Positions 16,905 through 26,819 of a stretch of 64,000 nucleotides of DNA are shown in pieces. The stretch is from the NCBI RefSeq assembly GCF_003634615.1, contig NZ_RBKX01000001.1, forward strand, positions 1 to 64,000, in the 5' to 3' direction. The notes below the pieces were generated by a model that was given only the letters and a program-made list of their open reading frames with translations, did no database searches and was not told the DNA's origin. The first letter of the stretch is position 1, and every line of letters starts with the position of its first letter. The DNA is from Flavobacterium sp. 102. Lineage in GTDB: Bacteria > Bacteroidota > Bacteroidia > Flavobacteriales > Flavobacteriaceae. Both the position numbers and the translations under genes were made by a program.

Positions 16905-19900
16905 TATTTACTCCAATTTGTGTTAGACATTTTCCATAATTGATGACCAAAATCAATTTTGTTATTCAAAATGATATTGCCTTTGTTTTTTCTAACGGCT
17001 TCGGTGTTGCGTTTAAGTTCTTCCAATAGTTCAGCAGAATATCCTTGGTTGTTATTCATAAAAACATATTCTTTAGCTTTGGAATTTTCCTTTTGAAGAT
17101 GATCCATGATGGAAGCATTGACATAATCCTCATAAGCACCAACCGAAGAGTGAACCTTTTGACCTTTGGCCAACTTTACAAGTGTTGGATTGTTAGGTGT
17201 AATGATTGGATTGGAACCATCAGGATTGGATAAAACCTCATGTTTGTAACCATCACCAACCCACGCCAACTCTTCCGGACCATCTTTACGACCTGTTTTG
17301 TATTTTGGAAGTGGCGTAGCTAATAAAGTAGCCAACTGAACCGCTCCGATACCTGCGTAAATGGCAGCGATAGCAGAAGCAGAAATACCAAAGTCAAACT
17401 TAGGAACTTGAGCCAATGCAGATATAACAGCTAATGATGTCGCGCCAATGATTTGAGTGGCTTGTGTAGCTTTTTGAAAAACAGCAGCATCATATTCTGC
17501 TTTACGTTTCTTTTTCTCCAATGCAACGCGTTTTCTCTCTCTTTCATTTTCAAGAAGGGTTTTTAAAGCTTCATTGTTTCCGGCTGCTTCAATTTCACGA
17601 TTATAATAATCATCGTTTGCTTGAATTTCAGCATCGATATTGGCTATCTTAGAATCAAAAATCGCATTGGCAAAATCAAGAAGAGCATCCCTTAATTGCA
17701 TTCCGATATCCTTAATTTGAGCATTGAAATTCTCTTGAGCAATTGCTCTTTCGTCAAGGTTTGCCTTGTAATCTTCGGTACCCAATGCATTCAATTCAGT
17801 TTGTGCCTTTTGAAGTTTATTCTCAAGATCCTTTCTTTCATCAGCAGATATCTGAGCGCTGGTCTCTTTTAATTTATCAGCATCAAGCAATCCTTGAAGT
17901 TCATTGATTTGAAGTTGAAGTCCTTGTTTAGCGAAGTCCTTTTTAATCTCAAGTAATCTTCTTTGGTGCTCTTCTTCGGCTTGCTGAATTAGTTTGTTAT
18001 TACCTTCAGCAGCTTCCAAGGCAGCACGATACAAAGTATTCTCTGCATCGAGTGTCTTTTGGATTTTAGTATCTTCTGCCAACAACTGAGCATCGATGGC
18101 TTTTTGTACCCTGCCAACTTCACTATCAATAATAACTTGCTTATCAACGGCGCCTTTCTCTTCTAATGCTTTTTTCTCGGCATAGTATTTTTCGAGAATT
18201 AACTTCTCGGCATTGGTCAAGTTTTCAGTAGCAACTTTGCCGGCTAATATTGAAGCAATTCTAGCCTCGGCATCTTTCTTGTAAAGCGCTAATTTTTGTT
18301 TTGACAAATCTTCCAAACCATCTTTCTCAAGAGCATTTCGAAGCAAATCATATTGTAATGTTTCGCCATTTTTAGACTCTTGAAGTTGTTGGATTTCAAG
18401 AAGTGCATTGATGCGTTCTTCATTGGTTGACTTCTCAGAATCAATAATCTTTTGATTGTTATTGATTTCGTTTTGGTATCGGAATTGATTCAACTGATAG
18501 ATTGCATCATTTACCTTTTTAGCATTCTTCAGACCGTTATCTTGCTTATCTTTTTCCGCTTTGGCAGTAGAATAGATTTGCTCGCGTTCAGCTTGAAGGT
18601 TTTTAATTTTAGTGGCTATCGCTCGACCTTCTTTACCTGTTTTATCTGATAAGCCTTTAATCAATTCCTCTTGTGCTTTGATTTCATCATCAATTACTTG
18701 AATAGTTCTTGCTGAGTTGGCAACTTGCTTGTTTGTTTTTTCATCTGATGCTTTAGCGGCTTCTTTTTCAGATTCACTTAGACCTTGAAGGTCTTTCAGT
18801 CTTCCTTTCGAAAGTATCAATTCTGTTTTTAAAACAGACAATTCTCTCTCTTTAGTAACAACATATTCGCCTGTTACCTTATACTTACTGTTTATATTAA
18901 CTATTTCCTGTTTATCAGCTATATTTTTCTGTAATTTTTGTTGAAGAGCTTTTTCCTCGGAAATAGCTCTTTTTCTGTCTATCTCAAGAATTTTAGCGTT
19001 TTCCTTATTGTATTCCTCTAAAAGCTTTTGATTTAACTTAATAGCCTCACCATATTTATTTACGGCAGAAACAGCTCCGGGAACTACTTTAGCTAATTCA
19101 GCAGTAATTCTCTGCATTTCCTTTTGTTCCGCTGTAGTCAATTTTGTTTCACCCCCAAGCTTTTTAGCTTTGTCTTGAAGCTCTGCATATCTATCAGAAA
19201 GAACTTTTGTAGAAGATGCTGATTTTGTCAACTCTTCTCTGTTTTTTAAAAAACTTTCAGACGATTCTTTTGTTCTCGAAATTGTATCTGATATGGATTC
19301 ATTGAATTGCTTCAAAGCATAAACAGCTGCTATCAGTGCTGAAATAATTAAAAGCAACGCATTAGTTTTTAATGCTAAATTGAATCTTTCCCAAGCTACT
19401 TTTGCAAGATTTGTAATGGTAACATTTGCGCCTTGAGCAGTTGTACCGGCAACTGTAGCCGCTGTATTTGCGGTTTGAGAAACGGTAGTTTGAGCGGTTG
19501 TTAACGCTAATAACCTTTGTTGAACATTTGCTAATAATAAAGAGGCTCTATATGTTGCCCATGCTATTGCTGCATAGCCAAGTATATCAAGTATGGTAGA
19601 TAAATTCCCCGACAAAAATCTAATACCACCCGATAATGCCGAACTCGCTCCACTTGCTTCATTAGTATCAAGAACATAATCTTCCCAAGCAGAAGAAAGG
19701 ATTTTAAGTTCGGAATCCAAAGACTTCAATTGTTTATCGGTTAGTGATTTTAACGCGCCTTCTGAATTCTCATAAGCCAATGTACTTTCGTTTATCTTCT
19801 CGGTATTGTTGGCTAAAATAAGTCCAATTTTACCTGCTTCTGCTCCAAACAAATTGGACGCCAACGCCAATACTTCCAATTGGTCGCTTCCATCTTGTTG

Positions 19901-21538
19901 TGCTTTATTGATTTTAGTCAAAGCATCTTCTAATGTCAATCCTTGATTAGCCAAACGAGCAAATGCCGTAGAAGTTAAACGACCGGCACTTTCTGCCTTA
20001 ATACCATTATCGGCCAATGTACCAATGATCGCTGCCGTTTTCTCAATAGGTATTCCAAGCGCTCTGGCTGCCGGTGCTAAATATGAGAATGAATCTCTCA
20101 ATCCTTGGAAGTCTAACGCTGAACGATTAGCACTTTCGGCCAAGATATCAGTAACTCTTCCCGCTTCTTCTGCTCCTTCACCGTATGCGTTTAATATTGA
20201 TTTAACGAGTGTCGCGCTATCCTCGGCAGTAGCTTGTAAGGCAACAGATAAATTGTTAACCGGCTCCAATAGCTTCTCAGCTTCTTCGGTTGTTGAGCCA
20301 AGCTTGATTAACTCGGTGGCCAACTTTGCAACATCAGTCGCGCCGTTGATACTCGATTTGGCAACCTCTCGGATTTTGGCTTCAAGCGGAGCAATTTCAT
20401 CACGAGATTTTCCAGCAATGGCTGCCAAGTTTACAATCTCCTTTTCAAATTCTCGAACGGTTTTAAAAGCATCTTTCATCACCGACACAAACAACTGTAT
20501 TCCGGTAACAACCCCGAAAGCTTCAATTAGCTTTTTAATGCCATCGAAAGCGGCTTGGGGATAATTACCAACATTACGGTTGAATTGTCCAACAGCTGCA
20601 TCCGCTGCTCTTACTCGGGCGTTTAATTTGTCAAATTCTCTTTGAGCAACAGCCAGTCTTTTATTATACTGTTCTTGAGATTCTGACGCCAACTTTCCGG
20701 TGGCGATGATGTCTTTTATTCTATTTCCCGACAAGGTAACCTGAGCTGATAACTTTTTATAAGCACTTTCAAGAAGTCCGTTGGCAATAGCTTGACGCTT
20801 AATTTCAAGGTTGGTTTCGGCTAAAAGTGTACGCTCTTTGATAAGTGCCTGATTGGTTGATTCAGTGGCTAACTGATTCTTTCTTTTGGTGGAAATAAGC
20901 TGGAGTTCAAGTTGGTTTTGCTCCTTCCAAGTAGAGGTGTTATTTTTAGCTATTGCCTGTTGCTTTGACAGTGATTTTTCTTCTTCGTTTAGAGTATTAA
21001 TTTTTTGCCTTTTTAATTTCTCCTCTTTTTCTAATACATCTATTTCTAATTTGCTATTTACTAATCCGGCTTTTTTTAATTGTTCTTTTTTTATAAATAA
21101 GTCATTAGCCTCTTTTTCAAGTTGTATTTTCTCCTTTTCAGTTTTAATTTTTTTCTGATTTAAAACTTCTTCTTCTGCTATAAGCTTATTCAACTGAGAT
21201 GCTGCTCTTGCTTTTTTTATCTCTAAATCTATCTCGACTTTATTTGTTTGCAGTTTTTCTCTTCTGATTTTTTCCAAAGAAGTTTCAAGAGCTGTCTGTT
21301 CCTTAATAATGTTTAATGCTTTTTGAGACTCCGTATTAGCTAATTTTGTAGCCTCTTGCAACTGCTTTTGATTTGTTGCGCTTTTAACAATATTATTAGC
21401 TTCATTTAATGCTAAAATAGAAGCAACAAATTCTTTGTTTTTAACTACTGCTCCTTCAAGATTAGCGACATAATCTTTACCCCAAGAAAGGGCATCGTCT
21501 GAGATTATATCTTTGCGTGTGATTGTTCCAGTTGACAT
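16904..21538 (-). CDS. Tail tape measure protein
   Basis: A 1544-residue protein that sets tail length and occupies the tail lumen. The N-terminal 330 residues are long coiled coils rich in Lys, Glu and Leu. The TP901-type minor tail domain follows, with EFEKEIVNLAAIAGKSRDEI, DVAKLATELIKLGSTTEEAE, SILNAYGEGAEEAGRVTDIL and ALGIPIEKTAAIIGTLADNG. Hydrophobic segments near residues 660-680, 720-745 and 1400-1450 could cross the membrane during DNA entry. A second coiled-coil block fills residues 830-1380. By the usual rule of about 1.5 angstrom per residue the tail would be roughly 230 nm long. Confidence 0.92.
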   Translation of the reverse strand: MSTGTITRKDIISDDALSWGKDYVANLEGAVVKNKEFVASILALNEANNIVKSATNQKQLQEATKLANTESQKALNIIKEQTALETSLEKIRREKLQTNKVEIDLEIKKARAASQLNKLIAEEEVLNQKKIKTEKEKIQLEKEANDLFIKKEQLKKAGLVNSKLEIDVLEKEEKLKRQKINTLNEEEKSLSKQQAIAKNNTSTWKEQNQLELQLISTKRKNQLATESTNQALIKERTLLAETNLEIKRQAIANGLLESAYKKLSAQVTLSGNRIKDIIATGKLASESQEQYNKRLAVAQREFDKLNARVRAADAAVGQFNRNVGNYPQAAFDGIKKLIEAFGVVTGIQLFVSVMKDAFKTVREFEKEIVNLAAIAGKSRDEIAPLEAKIREVAKSSINGATDVAKLATELIKLGSTTEEAEKLLEPVNNLSVALQATAEDSATLVKSILNAYGEGAEEAGRVTDILAESANRSALDFQGLRDSFSYLAPAARALGIPIEKTAAIIGTLADNGIKAESAGRLTSTAFARLANQGLTLEDALTKINKAQQDGSDQLEVLALASNLFGAEAGKIGLILANNTEKINESTLAYENSEGALKSLTDKQLKSLDSELKILSSAWEDYVLDTNEASGASSALSGGIRFLSGNLSTILDILGYAAIAWATYRASLLLANVQQRLLALTTAQTTVSQTANTAATVAGTTAQGANVTITNLAKVAWERFNLALKTNALLLIISALIAAVYALKQFNESISDTISRTKESSESFLKNREELTKSASSTKVLSDRYAELQDKAKKLGGETKLTTAEQKEMQRITAELAKVVPGAVSAVNKYGEAIKLNQKLLEEYNKENAKILEIDRKRAISEEKALQQKLQKNIADKQEIVNINSKYKVTGEYVVTKERELSVLKTELILSKGRLKDLQGLSESEKEAAKASDEKTNKQVANSARTIQVIDDEIKAQEELIKGLSDKTGKEGRAIATKIKNLQAEREQIYSTAKAEKDKQDNGLKNAKKVNDAIYQLNQFRYQNEINNNQKIIDSEKSTNEERINALLEIQQLQESKNGETLQYDLLRNALEKDGLEDLSKQKLALYKKDAEARIASILAGKVATENLTNAEKLILEKYYAEKKALEEKGAVDKQVIIDSEVGRVQKAIDAQLLAEDTKIQKTLDAENTLYRAALEAAEGNNKLIQQAEEEHQRRLLEIKKDFAKQGLQLQINELQGLLDADKLKETSAQISADERKDLENKLQKAQTELNALGTEDYKANLDERAIAQENFNAQIKDIGMQLRDALLDFANAIFDSKIANIDAEIQANDDYYNREIEAAGNNEALKTLLENERERKRVALEKKKRKAEYDAAVFQKATQATQIIGATSLAVISALAQVPKFDFGISASAIAAIYAGIGAVQLATLLATPLPKYKTGRKDGPEELAWVGDGYKHEVLSNPDGSNPIITPNNPTLVKLAKGQKVHSSVGAYEDYVNASIMDHLQKENSKAKEYVFMNNNQGYSAELLEELKRNTEAVRKNKGNIILNNKIDFGHQLWKMSNTNWSK

Positions 21539-22128
21539 TATTTGCTGTTTTTAGTGTTGTTTTTATGTATTGCAGCGACTTTGTTTTTGATTTGAATTTC
21601 AAGTGCGTGGAATTTCTCTACTGAAATGCTATAAAAATCAAAGTCGTAGCCTAATATGGTTGAGTAAGTGCCCATGGTTTCAATAATTGAAAAATCGGAT
21701 TGCTCACTTTCTTGTTTTGGTTTTGGTAACTGATCAACAAATCGGTTTATTTTGATTACAATAGCCTCTGATTCTCTTTCGATGCGTTTCAAGTCCTCGA
21801 TATAGAATTCCTTTCTAAGTTTATAGCCATAGCCTTGAAGCAATTCAATCAGTTCCTCATGCACATCAAATTCAAGAGCATCAACAGCACACTTGATAAT
21901 GGTGTACTTCTTTTCGAGGTATTCGATTTCTCTGTATAGATTGAAAACCTTTGATGATTTCTGTTTGTTGTAACGGTTGTTGAATTCCTCTTGGATTGAT
22001 ACCCAAATAGCTATCAATTCTTCCATTGGAACTTCTTCACCGGCAGAACACAATAGGTTTAAATCACCACTTTCCATGATGTCTAATTGGGTAACTTTTG
22101 GCAAGGTTCTTAGGTTCTTGTAAATCAT
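21538..22128 (-). CDS. Probable tail assembly chaperone
   Basis: A 196-residue, mostly helical, charged protein (MIYKNLRTLPKVTQLDIMES). Not recognised by sequence. It ends one base into the tape measure start and overlaps the preceding gene by four bases. The position just before the tape measure is where siphoviruses encode tail assembly chaperones, so that role is inferred. Confidence 0.5.
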   Translation of the reverse strand: MIYKNLRTLPKVTQLDIMESGDLNLLCSAGEEVPMEELIAIWVSIQEEFNNRYNKQKSSKVFNLYREIEYLEKKYTIIKCAVDALEFDVHEELIELLQGYGYKLRKEFYIEDLKRIERESEAIVIKINRFVDQLPKPKQESEQSDFSIIETMGTYSTILGYDFDFYSISVEKFHALEIQIKNKVAAIHKNNTKNSK

Positions 22129-22574
22129 AATAACAGTTGCTTTTTGTAATAATTGATGATGAACGGCTTGAATTTTGTTTCGATAACCATGTTTAGGTTT
22201 TCCTCTGTAAGCCCAAATAAATCAGCAGAAAGCCAATTGTCAGAATTTAAAATGTCGTCGGTCTTTGGGTCGGATGAACCGAAGAAGAAAACATCATTGT
22301 AAACAGTCATATAAAATCCATCCAAAAATTTTCCGGTGTCTTTTGCATTGAATGGTTCTCCGGCTCCTTTGGCTCCGCCGGTGATTAACTCGGTGGCTTT
22401 AGAATAGAAACCAATTGCTTTACCATGAATGTCCTGACTATCCTCATTCAATTGCTTTTTATTGAGTTCAATTAGCTCTTTACTTAATGACTTTATGTAA
22501 TCAAACAACTGCCTAGACACTATATCAGCATCTATTTCTTTGGCTCTTGTAAGTTGAAAATCGAAGTTTGACAT
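22125..22574 (-). CDS. Unknown tail-region protein
   Basis: A 149-residue protein from MSNFDFQLTRAKEIDAD. It contains a PFNAKDTGKFLDGFYMTVYN segment and an LNSDNWLSADLFGLTEENL stretch. An upstream TTG would start inside the T-run of the preceding hairpin, so the ATG at 22574 is used. It lies between tail tube and tape measure genes. Function unknown. Confidence 0.6.
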   Translation of the reverse strand: MSNFDFQLTRAKEIDADIVSRQLFDYIKSLSKELIELNKKQLNEDSQDIHGKAIGFYSKATELITGGAKGAGEPFNAKDTGKFLDGFYMTVYNDVFFFGSSDPKTDDILNSDNWLSADLFGLTEENLNMVIETKFKPFIINYYKKQLLL

Positions 22575-22587
22575 GGTAATTTTTAAC

Positions 22588-22628
22588 AAAAAAGAGGACT
22601 ATAAACCACGAATGATTTACGTCCTCTT
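22588..22628 (-). terminator. Hairpin with T-run inside tail operon
   Basis: Leftward AAGAGGAC (22628-22621) pairs with GTCCTCTT (22599-22592) across a 21-base loop, followed by six T. It probably reduces transcription from the abundant tail-tube gene into the genes after it. Confidence 0.6.
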
Positions 22629-22647
22629 ATACAATAAATTTGAATTA

Positions 22648-22836
22648 CTATTGCTTTTGGTCTTTGGCTGGTTCTGTTTTGGTAATCGTATTGAAAACCT
22701 TTTTCATTTCAGCCAATCTTTCTTTCGGTTGAAGACCTTTGAAGACGTGTGTCTCTTCAAATTCTAACTTAAATTGCTCGAATGTACCATTCCATCCTTC
22801 AGCAAATACGATTCCTTTGTATGTGTGTCTGGCCAT
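22648..22836 (-). CDS. Small unknown protein after tail tube
   Basis: A 62-residue product MARHTYKGIVFAEGWNGTFE, ending EPAKDQKQ. Helical and charged. Eleven bases separate it from the tail-tube stop. Not recognised; possibly the small assembly partner of the tail proteins. Confidence 0.55.
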   Translation of the reverse strand: MARHTYKGIVFAEGWNGTFEQFKLEFEETHVFKGLQPKERLAEMKKVFNTITKTEPAKDQKQ

Positions 22837-22847
22837 AGCTGTAATTA

Positions 22848-23723
22848 TTAAGTTACAACTATAGATAATCCACCAGTGCTTTCGTATGTAGCCTCAGTTT
22901 GTTGTACAACACCGTCTAAGTCAACAACTAATGTGCTCACAAAACCGGTTCCGGTTAATTCATAAACTCCATTAGCGTCAGCTGGCACAAACGAATGTGT
23001 TACAGCAACTCCCAAAGCAGTTTTCAAGGTTATGTCTGCTGTTTCCAATGCAGTTACAACATCTTCTCCGGCACAACCGGCAGAAACAGTGAACTTGATT
23101 GACGTAGCAGAAGCGCTTACTTGAGTCAATGTCACATCGAAGATACCTTGTAACTCTATGTGTGACCAAGTTGGACGCAATACAACCGGTCCGTTTTCGA
23201 ACTCTTTGTAATCCTCGTAAGTCAAGGTTACAGGTGTGTATTGTGGTTTTTCGTCAGTAGCATCAACCATTTTACCAACTTCAATGGTAACTAATTGACC
23301 GCGTACTTTTACACCGTCAATAGTACAAGCTTTGATTTCCTGAGCATCAGTGAACTCATAAACACGCATTTTTTTACCATGGTAAGATGCCAATGCTCTG
23401 TGAGAACAAACGCCAAGGTGAACCTCGAAAGTTCTAACCTTTTTACCGTTCTTGGTTTTATACCTTTTACGAGCCTCGTAATAAGTATCTTCGGTATCAG
23501 CAACTGCCAATTGCTCAATTTCGTACAAAGGAATGATTTTCTTTGCCGCTTCGGCTGTTCTCCAAGTTGCCAAAGTCTTTGCTGCTTCTGCAGTTGCAAA
23601 CTCTTGATCAGTTGGAGATAAAGCGTGTCTTACAACCGGTGCGTTTAAGCATTGCTCCTTTGCTCCGGTATTTAATGTCGTGGCGCCTTCTGGTGCACAT
23701 TCTACGATTCCGTATGTTGACAT
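22848..23723 (-). CDS. Major tail (tube) protein with Ig-like tail
   Basis: A 291-residue protein. The first 205 residues (MSTYGIVECAPEGATTL, RKRYKTKNGKKVRTFEVHLG, FENGPVVLRPTWSHI) form the likely tube domain. The last 85 are a Thr/Val-rich beta module (FDVTLTQVSASATSIKFTVS, LSIVVT) resembling the add-on Ig-like domains of phage tail tubes. It lies before the assembly genes and tape measure, as expected. The role is inferred from order, size and composition. Confidence 0.65.
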   Translation of the reverse strand: MSTYGIVECAPEGATTLNTGAKEQCLNAPVVRHALSPTDQEFATAEAAKTLATWRTAEAAKKIIPLYEIEQLAVADTEDTYYEARKRYKTKNGKKVRTFEVHLGVCSHRALASYHGKKMRVYEFTDAQEIKACTIDGVKVRGQLVTIEVGKMVDATDEKPQYTPVTLTYEDYKEFENGPVVLRPTWSHIELQGIFDVTLTQVSASATSIKFTVSAGCAGEDVVTALETADITLKTALGVAVTHSFVPADANGVYELTGTGFVSTLVVDLDGVVQQTEATYESTGGLSIVVT

Positions 23724-23734
23724 GATTTATATTT

Positions 23735-24271
23735 TTAATGGTTACAATTAAATGTGTATTTTAAAATTCCGTTGATTGAAAAAGTGTGGTAAGGTTGTAT
23801 TCCATTCAATCTGATATTAGTAATATCAAATCCTTTGAACACATTCTCAATTCCTCTTTCAATTCCGGTTGGATCAATGGTTCCTATTCGTTTTAATAAC
23901 TTAAGGCATGTTTCCTGAATCTCTGCATCCGGCCAGTATGTCTTTCCGGAAATTAACTTCTCCAAATTCAACATGAAAACGACTTTCACTTTGGCTTCAA
24001 ATAAAACACCGTCTTTGGTTGTATCTTCATCAGAAACTATAAAGAAAACGTTTCCTCCGGGTGCTTTCTTACTGTCATAATAAACCTCTTTTCGTTTTGG
24101 CCATTCGGCGTAAAACTCAGGAGTAAAAGACTTCAAATCTTTTGATATAACCTTTTGAACTCGACCATAAAAATCTACGTTGCTAAATCCCAACTTTGAA
24201 CTCAAAACATTCTGAGTGATCAGTATTTTTGAATCTACTCCGATGCCAGGATAAGAATTGTAGTTGCTCAT
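23735..24271 (-). CDS. Probable tail terminator/completion protein
   Basis: A 178-residue protein from MSNYNSYPGIGVDSKILITQ. A mixed alpha/beta pattern with VFFIVSDEDTTKDG and VKVVFMLNLEKLI is compatible with tail-terminator folds. It lies between connector and tail-tube genes, the standard place for the tail terminator. No sequence family was recognised. Confidence 0.5.
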   Translation of the reverse strand: MSNYNSYPGIGVDSKILITQNVLSSKLGFSNVDFYGRVQKVISKDLKSFTPEFYAEWPKRKEVYYDSKKAPGGNVFFIVSDEDTTKDGVLFEAKVKVVFMLNLEKLISGKTYWPDAEIQETCLKLLKRIGTIDPTGIERGIENVFKGFDITNIRLNGIQPYHTFSINGILKYTFNCNH

Positions 24272-24274
24272 GGT

Positions 24275-24859
24275 TTACCAAATTGAACTGCTTCCCACAG
24301 TTGGTTTAATTGGAAAAATCTTGTTTGTTGCTTTTTTGATGGCGCTCTGAAATTTCTGAACCAATCCATTTGCTACCAAAACACCTGAATCATTTCTGAT
24401 TCCTTCAAGTTCTAACTTCAAGGCTGCAATACTGCATTTGGCATTTCGTTCAGCAAGATTACTTTCTTTGGTGCTCATGAAATATTCAAGAACCATCATA
24501 GCAACTTTGTAACCCACAGCATCATCAAAAAGAACAGCGTTATCCAATATCGTCTGATCATAACCGGTTGCATTATCATACTGAGCGTTTTTATCCATTA
24601 TTAACGGAATGATTTCACGCGTAGCCTGGTATCTAAATGCAATCAAAATGTTGTTGAACTTTTCATCTGCTTCTTCTCCCAAATCAGGTGTTGCAGCAAA
24701 TATGTTTTCAACAGTCACTAACGAATGGAACGATTTGAAAAACCTTCCGGTTGAACCAACAGAGTTGGCTTCGTCCACCTCAATGGAGAAGCCGTCCTCT
24801 AATGGTATTCCGAATCCTTGTCTTTCGGATATTTCTACTATTGTTTCTTCAGAATACAT
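24275..24859 (-). CDS. Probable head-tail connector protein
   Basis: A 194-residue, mainly helical protein (MYSEETIVEISERQGFGIPL, ATREIIPLIMDKNAQYDNAT). It follows the capsid gene. Size, helical content and place suggest an adaptor under the portal; the family was not recognised. Confidence 0.5.
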   Translation of the reverse strand: MYSEETIVEISERQGFGIPLEDGFSIEVDEANSVGSTGRFFKSFHSLVTVENIFAATPDLGEEADEKFNNILIAFRYQATREIIPLIMDKNAQYDNATGYDQTILDNAVLFDDAVGYKVAMMVLEYFMSTKESNLAERNAKCSIAALKLELEGIRNDSGVLVANGLVQKFQSAIKKATNKIFPIKPTVGSSSIW

Positions 24860-24868
24860 AGGTTGCTA

Positions 24869-26410
24869 TTAAGCTACAGTTGCTGTGATTGTAACGGTGT
24901 CAGAAGCTACGATTCCTTCGCTGTCAGTTACAGTTAACTTGAATACATAAGTACCAGTTACCAATCCGTTAGCTGTTGCATCAACAACAGTCGCGTCAAC
25001 AAATCCCGGTGTACCAGGTCCTGAAACTACAGTCCACAATACAGAAGCAATTGTTTTGTCTCCAGCTGGAGTTACTGTTGCATCCAATGCTTTAGTGGCA
25101 GCGTTGGCAGTAGTATTAGTTCCGGCATCAACTACAGGAATTTCAAGAACTGCTTTCAACGTGGTTTCTTTAGCTTTAGATAATTTGTTAACCATTTTGA
25201 TTAACTCAACATCTGTGTTATCTACGGTCGCAGTTACGCCAACTGCTGCTAATGCAACGATTAAGTTTGCAACGGTTACTGTTGTGTCATCATAAATTGT
25301 AATTGTCGCATCGTCCTCAGTTTGACCTGATGTAGACTCAGCTTCTTCACAATCCAAAATATAGATGGCATCCATATTGTCGATAACCGGTAATACCAAT
25401 GCCTGAGAAGAAGTGTATTCTCTAATCGGGTCATTTTTATGGTATTTAGAAAGCAAAATGTAGTTGGCCACTTTAGTGTAATCTACTTGTTTTGCCGGGT
25501 GATCTTCTTCAGCCAAACGACCATAAGTCAATGTTCCGATTTGCATTGTAGTAGTGAACACAACAGCATTTTCAGCCCATGGATACTTAACTGTTCTAAC
25601 TCCGTTTTTCTCAAACGTAACTGATCTATCCACAACGTGGATTTCAATGTTATAGCTTGAAGACATAAAAGAGTTTACTTGCTCCAAGTTCGGAGTAGGA
25701 ACGTTAGTTCCAACGAAACCTAAACTGAAAGCGAAGTTTTCTTTTACTTGAGAGTTAGTTCTGAATACATTCCATGTCCCTCTATCCATAAAGATATGTT
25801 GGATGATATCGCCTTTAGTACGAGCATCAGAAACAATCCTTTCGATATCATCGATTGGTTTTGCATTTGAATCACTCCAAACGACTTCAGCACCGAACTT
25901 GTTTTCGTCTGGATGACCAAAATTAATTCTGATTTCCTGACCAGGATTATCTTCATTGGTAATAGACGTAACTCCGGAAGATAAAGCTTGCAGGAACATG
26001 AATTCAAGCGCTTCATAGATACCGACTGTACACTTTTGAACGTCACCAAATAACTTTCTGATAATTTCATTGTCTTGGCCGGTTGTACGTTGAAGAATTC
26101 CAATGTCGGACATTGTTTTTTCGTTCAGGTATAACTTCATACCAAGTTTAGGAATATCACCTTCGTATTTCTTTAAAGAATCTCTCTTTTTAAGAGGAAG
26201 TGATGAATCCATTGCTACAACATCAGCGGAAACCATTGTGTTGTTAGAGGACAAAGAACCCCATTTAAGGGTAGTTGAGAATTCTAATCTCAACATTAAA
26301 AGGTGTAAGTAGGTTAATGGGTTTTTAGAACCATTGATTTTTTCTACTACCTTTTGAGCGATTGGCGTGAAATACAACGCAACCCACTGGGCAAATAATG
26401 ACTTTTCCAT
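24869..26410 (-). CDS. Major capsid protein with C-terminal Ig/PKD-like domain
   Basis: A 513-residue protein. Residues 1-365 form the capsid part: FSTTLKWGSLSSNNTMVSAD, IPKLGMKLYLNEKTMSDIG, AEENDHP-like loop and a large internal HK97-like body with DIIQHIFMDRGTWNVFRTNS. Residues about 385-430 form a linker with VANLIVALAAVGVTATVDN. The last 75 residues are a PKD/Ig-like module, VDAGTNTTANAATKALDATV to DSEGIVASDTVTITATVA. Such modules are displayed on the capsid surface in other phages and often bind glycans. Order decoration-capsid-connector and its size support the call. Confidence 0.8.
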   Translation of the reverse strand: MEKSLFAQWVALYFTPIAQKVVEKINGSKNPLTYLHLLMLRLEFSTTLKWGSLSSNNTMVSADVVAMDSSLPLKKRDSLKKYEGDIPKLGMKLYLNEKTMSDIGILQRTTGQDNEIIRKLFGDVQKCTVGIYEALEFMFLQALSSGVTSITNEDNPGQEIRINFGHPDENKFGAEVVWSDSNAKPIDDIERIVSDARTKGDIIQHIFMDRGTWNVFRTNSQVKENFAFSLGFVGTNVPTPNLEQVNSFMSSSYNIEIHVVDRSVTFEKNGVRTVKYPWAENAVVFTTTMQIGTLTYGRLAEEDHPAKQVDYTKVANYILLSKYHKNDPIREYTSSQALVLPVIDNMDAIYILDCEEAESTSGQTEDDATITIYDDTTVTVANLIVALAAVGVTATVDNTDVELIKMVNKLSKAKETTLKAVLEIPVVDAGTNTTANAATKALDATVTPAGDKTIASVLWTVVSGPGTPGFVDATVVDATANGLVTGTYVFKLTVTDSEGIVASDTVTITATVA

Positions 26411-26412
26411 GA

Positions 26413-26799
26413 TTAATCTTGTGTGAATAAAATGTGGGTTAGAGCTGTTTTAGCACCTGATGGAACAGGATAAGGAGAAGCTGCTTCGTTTACATCTCCA
26501 GAAAGCATCACTGATGCCAATGGTTTTGATTTTAAAACAGTCGCGATCAACACGCCTTTGTAGGTGTGTAAACTTGGTAATGAAACATATTCATCATCAG
26601 TAACATTCAACGGCTTCAATTCGCCGGTGGCTGTTTCCTCTATGATGATATGTCCTGCCTTGATAACATCAGTTGGCGTGTAACCTGACACATCCAATGA
26701 TTTTCCTCCAGGAATATCAATCAACACTTCTTTGATAACGATTGAATCGTTGTCAGTGCTAATTTCTTTCGGAGTACCGTCTAAATTTACTTGTGACAT
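26413..26799 (-). CDS. Probable capsid decoration protein
   Basis: A 128-residue beta-rich protein with segment YTPTDVIKAGHIIIEETATG and YKGVLIATVLKSKPLASVML. These resemble gpD-like head decoration proteins, which stabilise the expanded capsid. It ends two bases before the capsid gene. The family call is tentative. Confidence 0.5.
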   Translation of the reverse strand: MSQVNLDGTPKEISTDNDSIVIKEVLIDIPGGKSLDVSGYTPTDVIKAGHIIIEETATGELKPLNVTDDEYVSLPSLHTYKGVLIATVLKSKPLASVMLSGDVNEAASPYPVPSGAKTALTHILFTQD

Positions 26800-26819
26800 A
26801 ATTTTTTTTTTAAATTGTT

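Noticed and set aside
20025-20564. Rightward 179-codon frame inside the tape measure gene
   Set aside because: Ser/Ala-rich shadow of the TP901 domain on the opposite strand.
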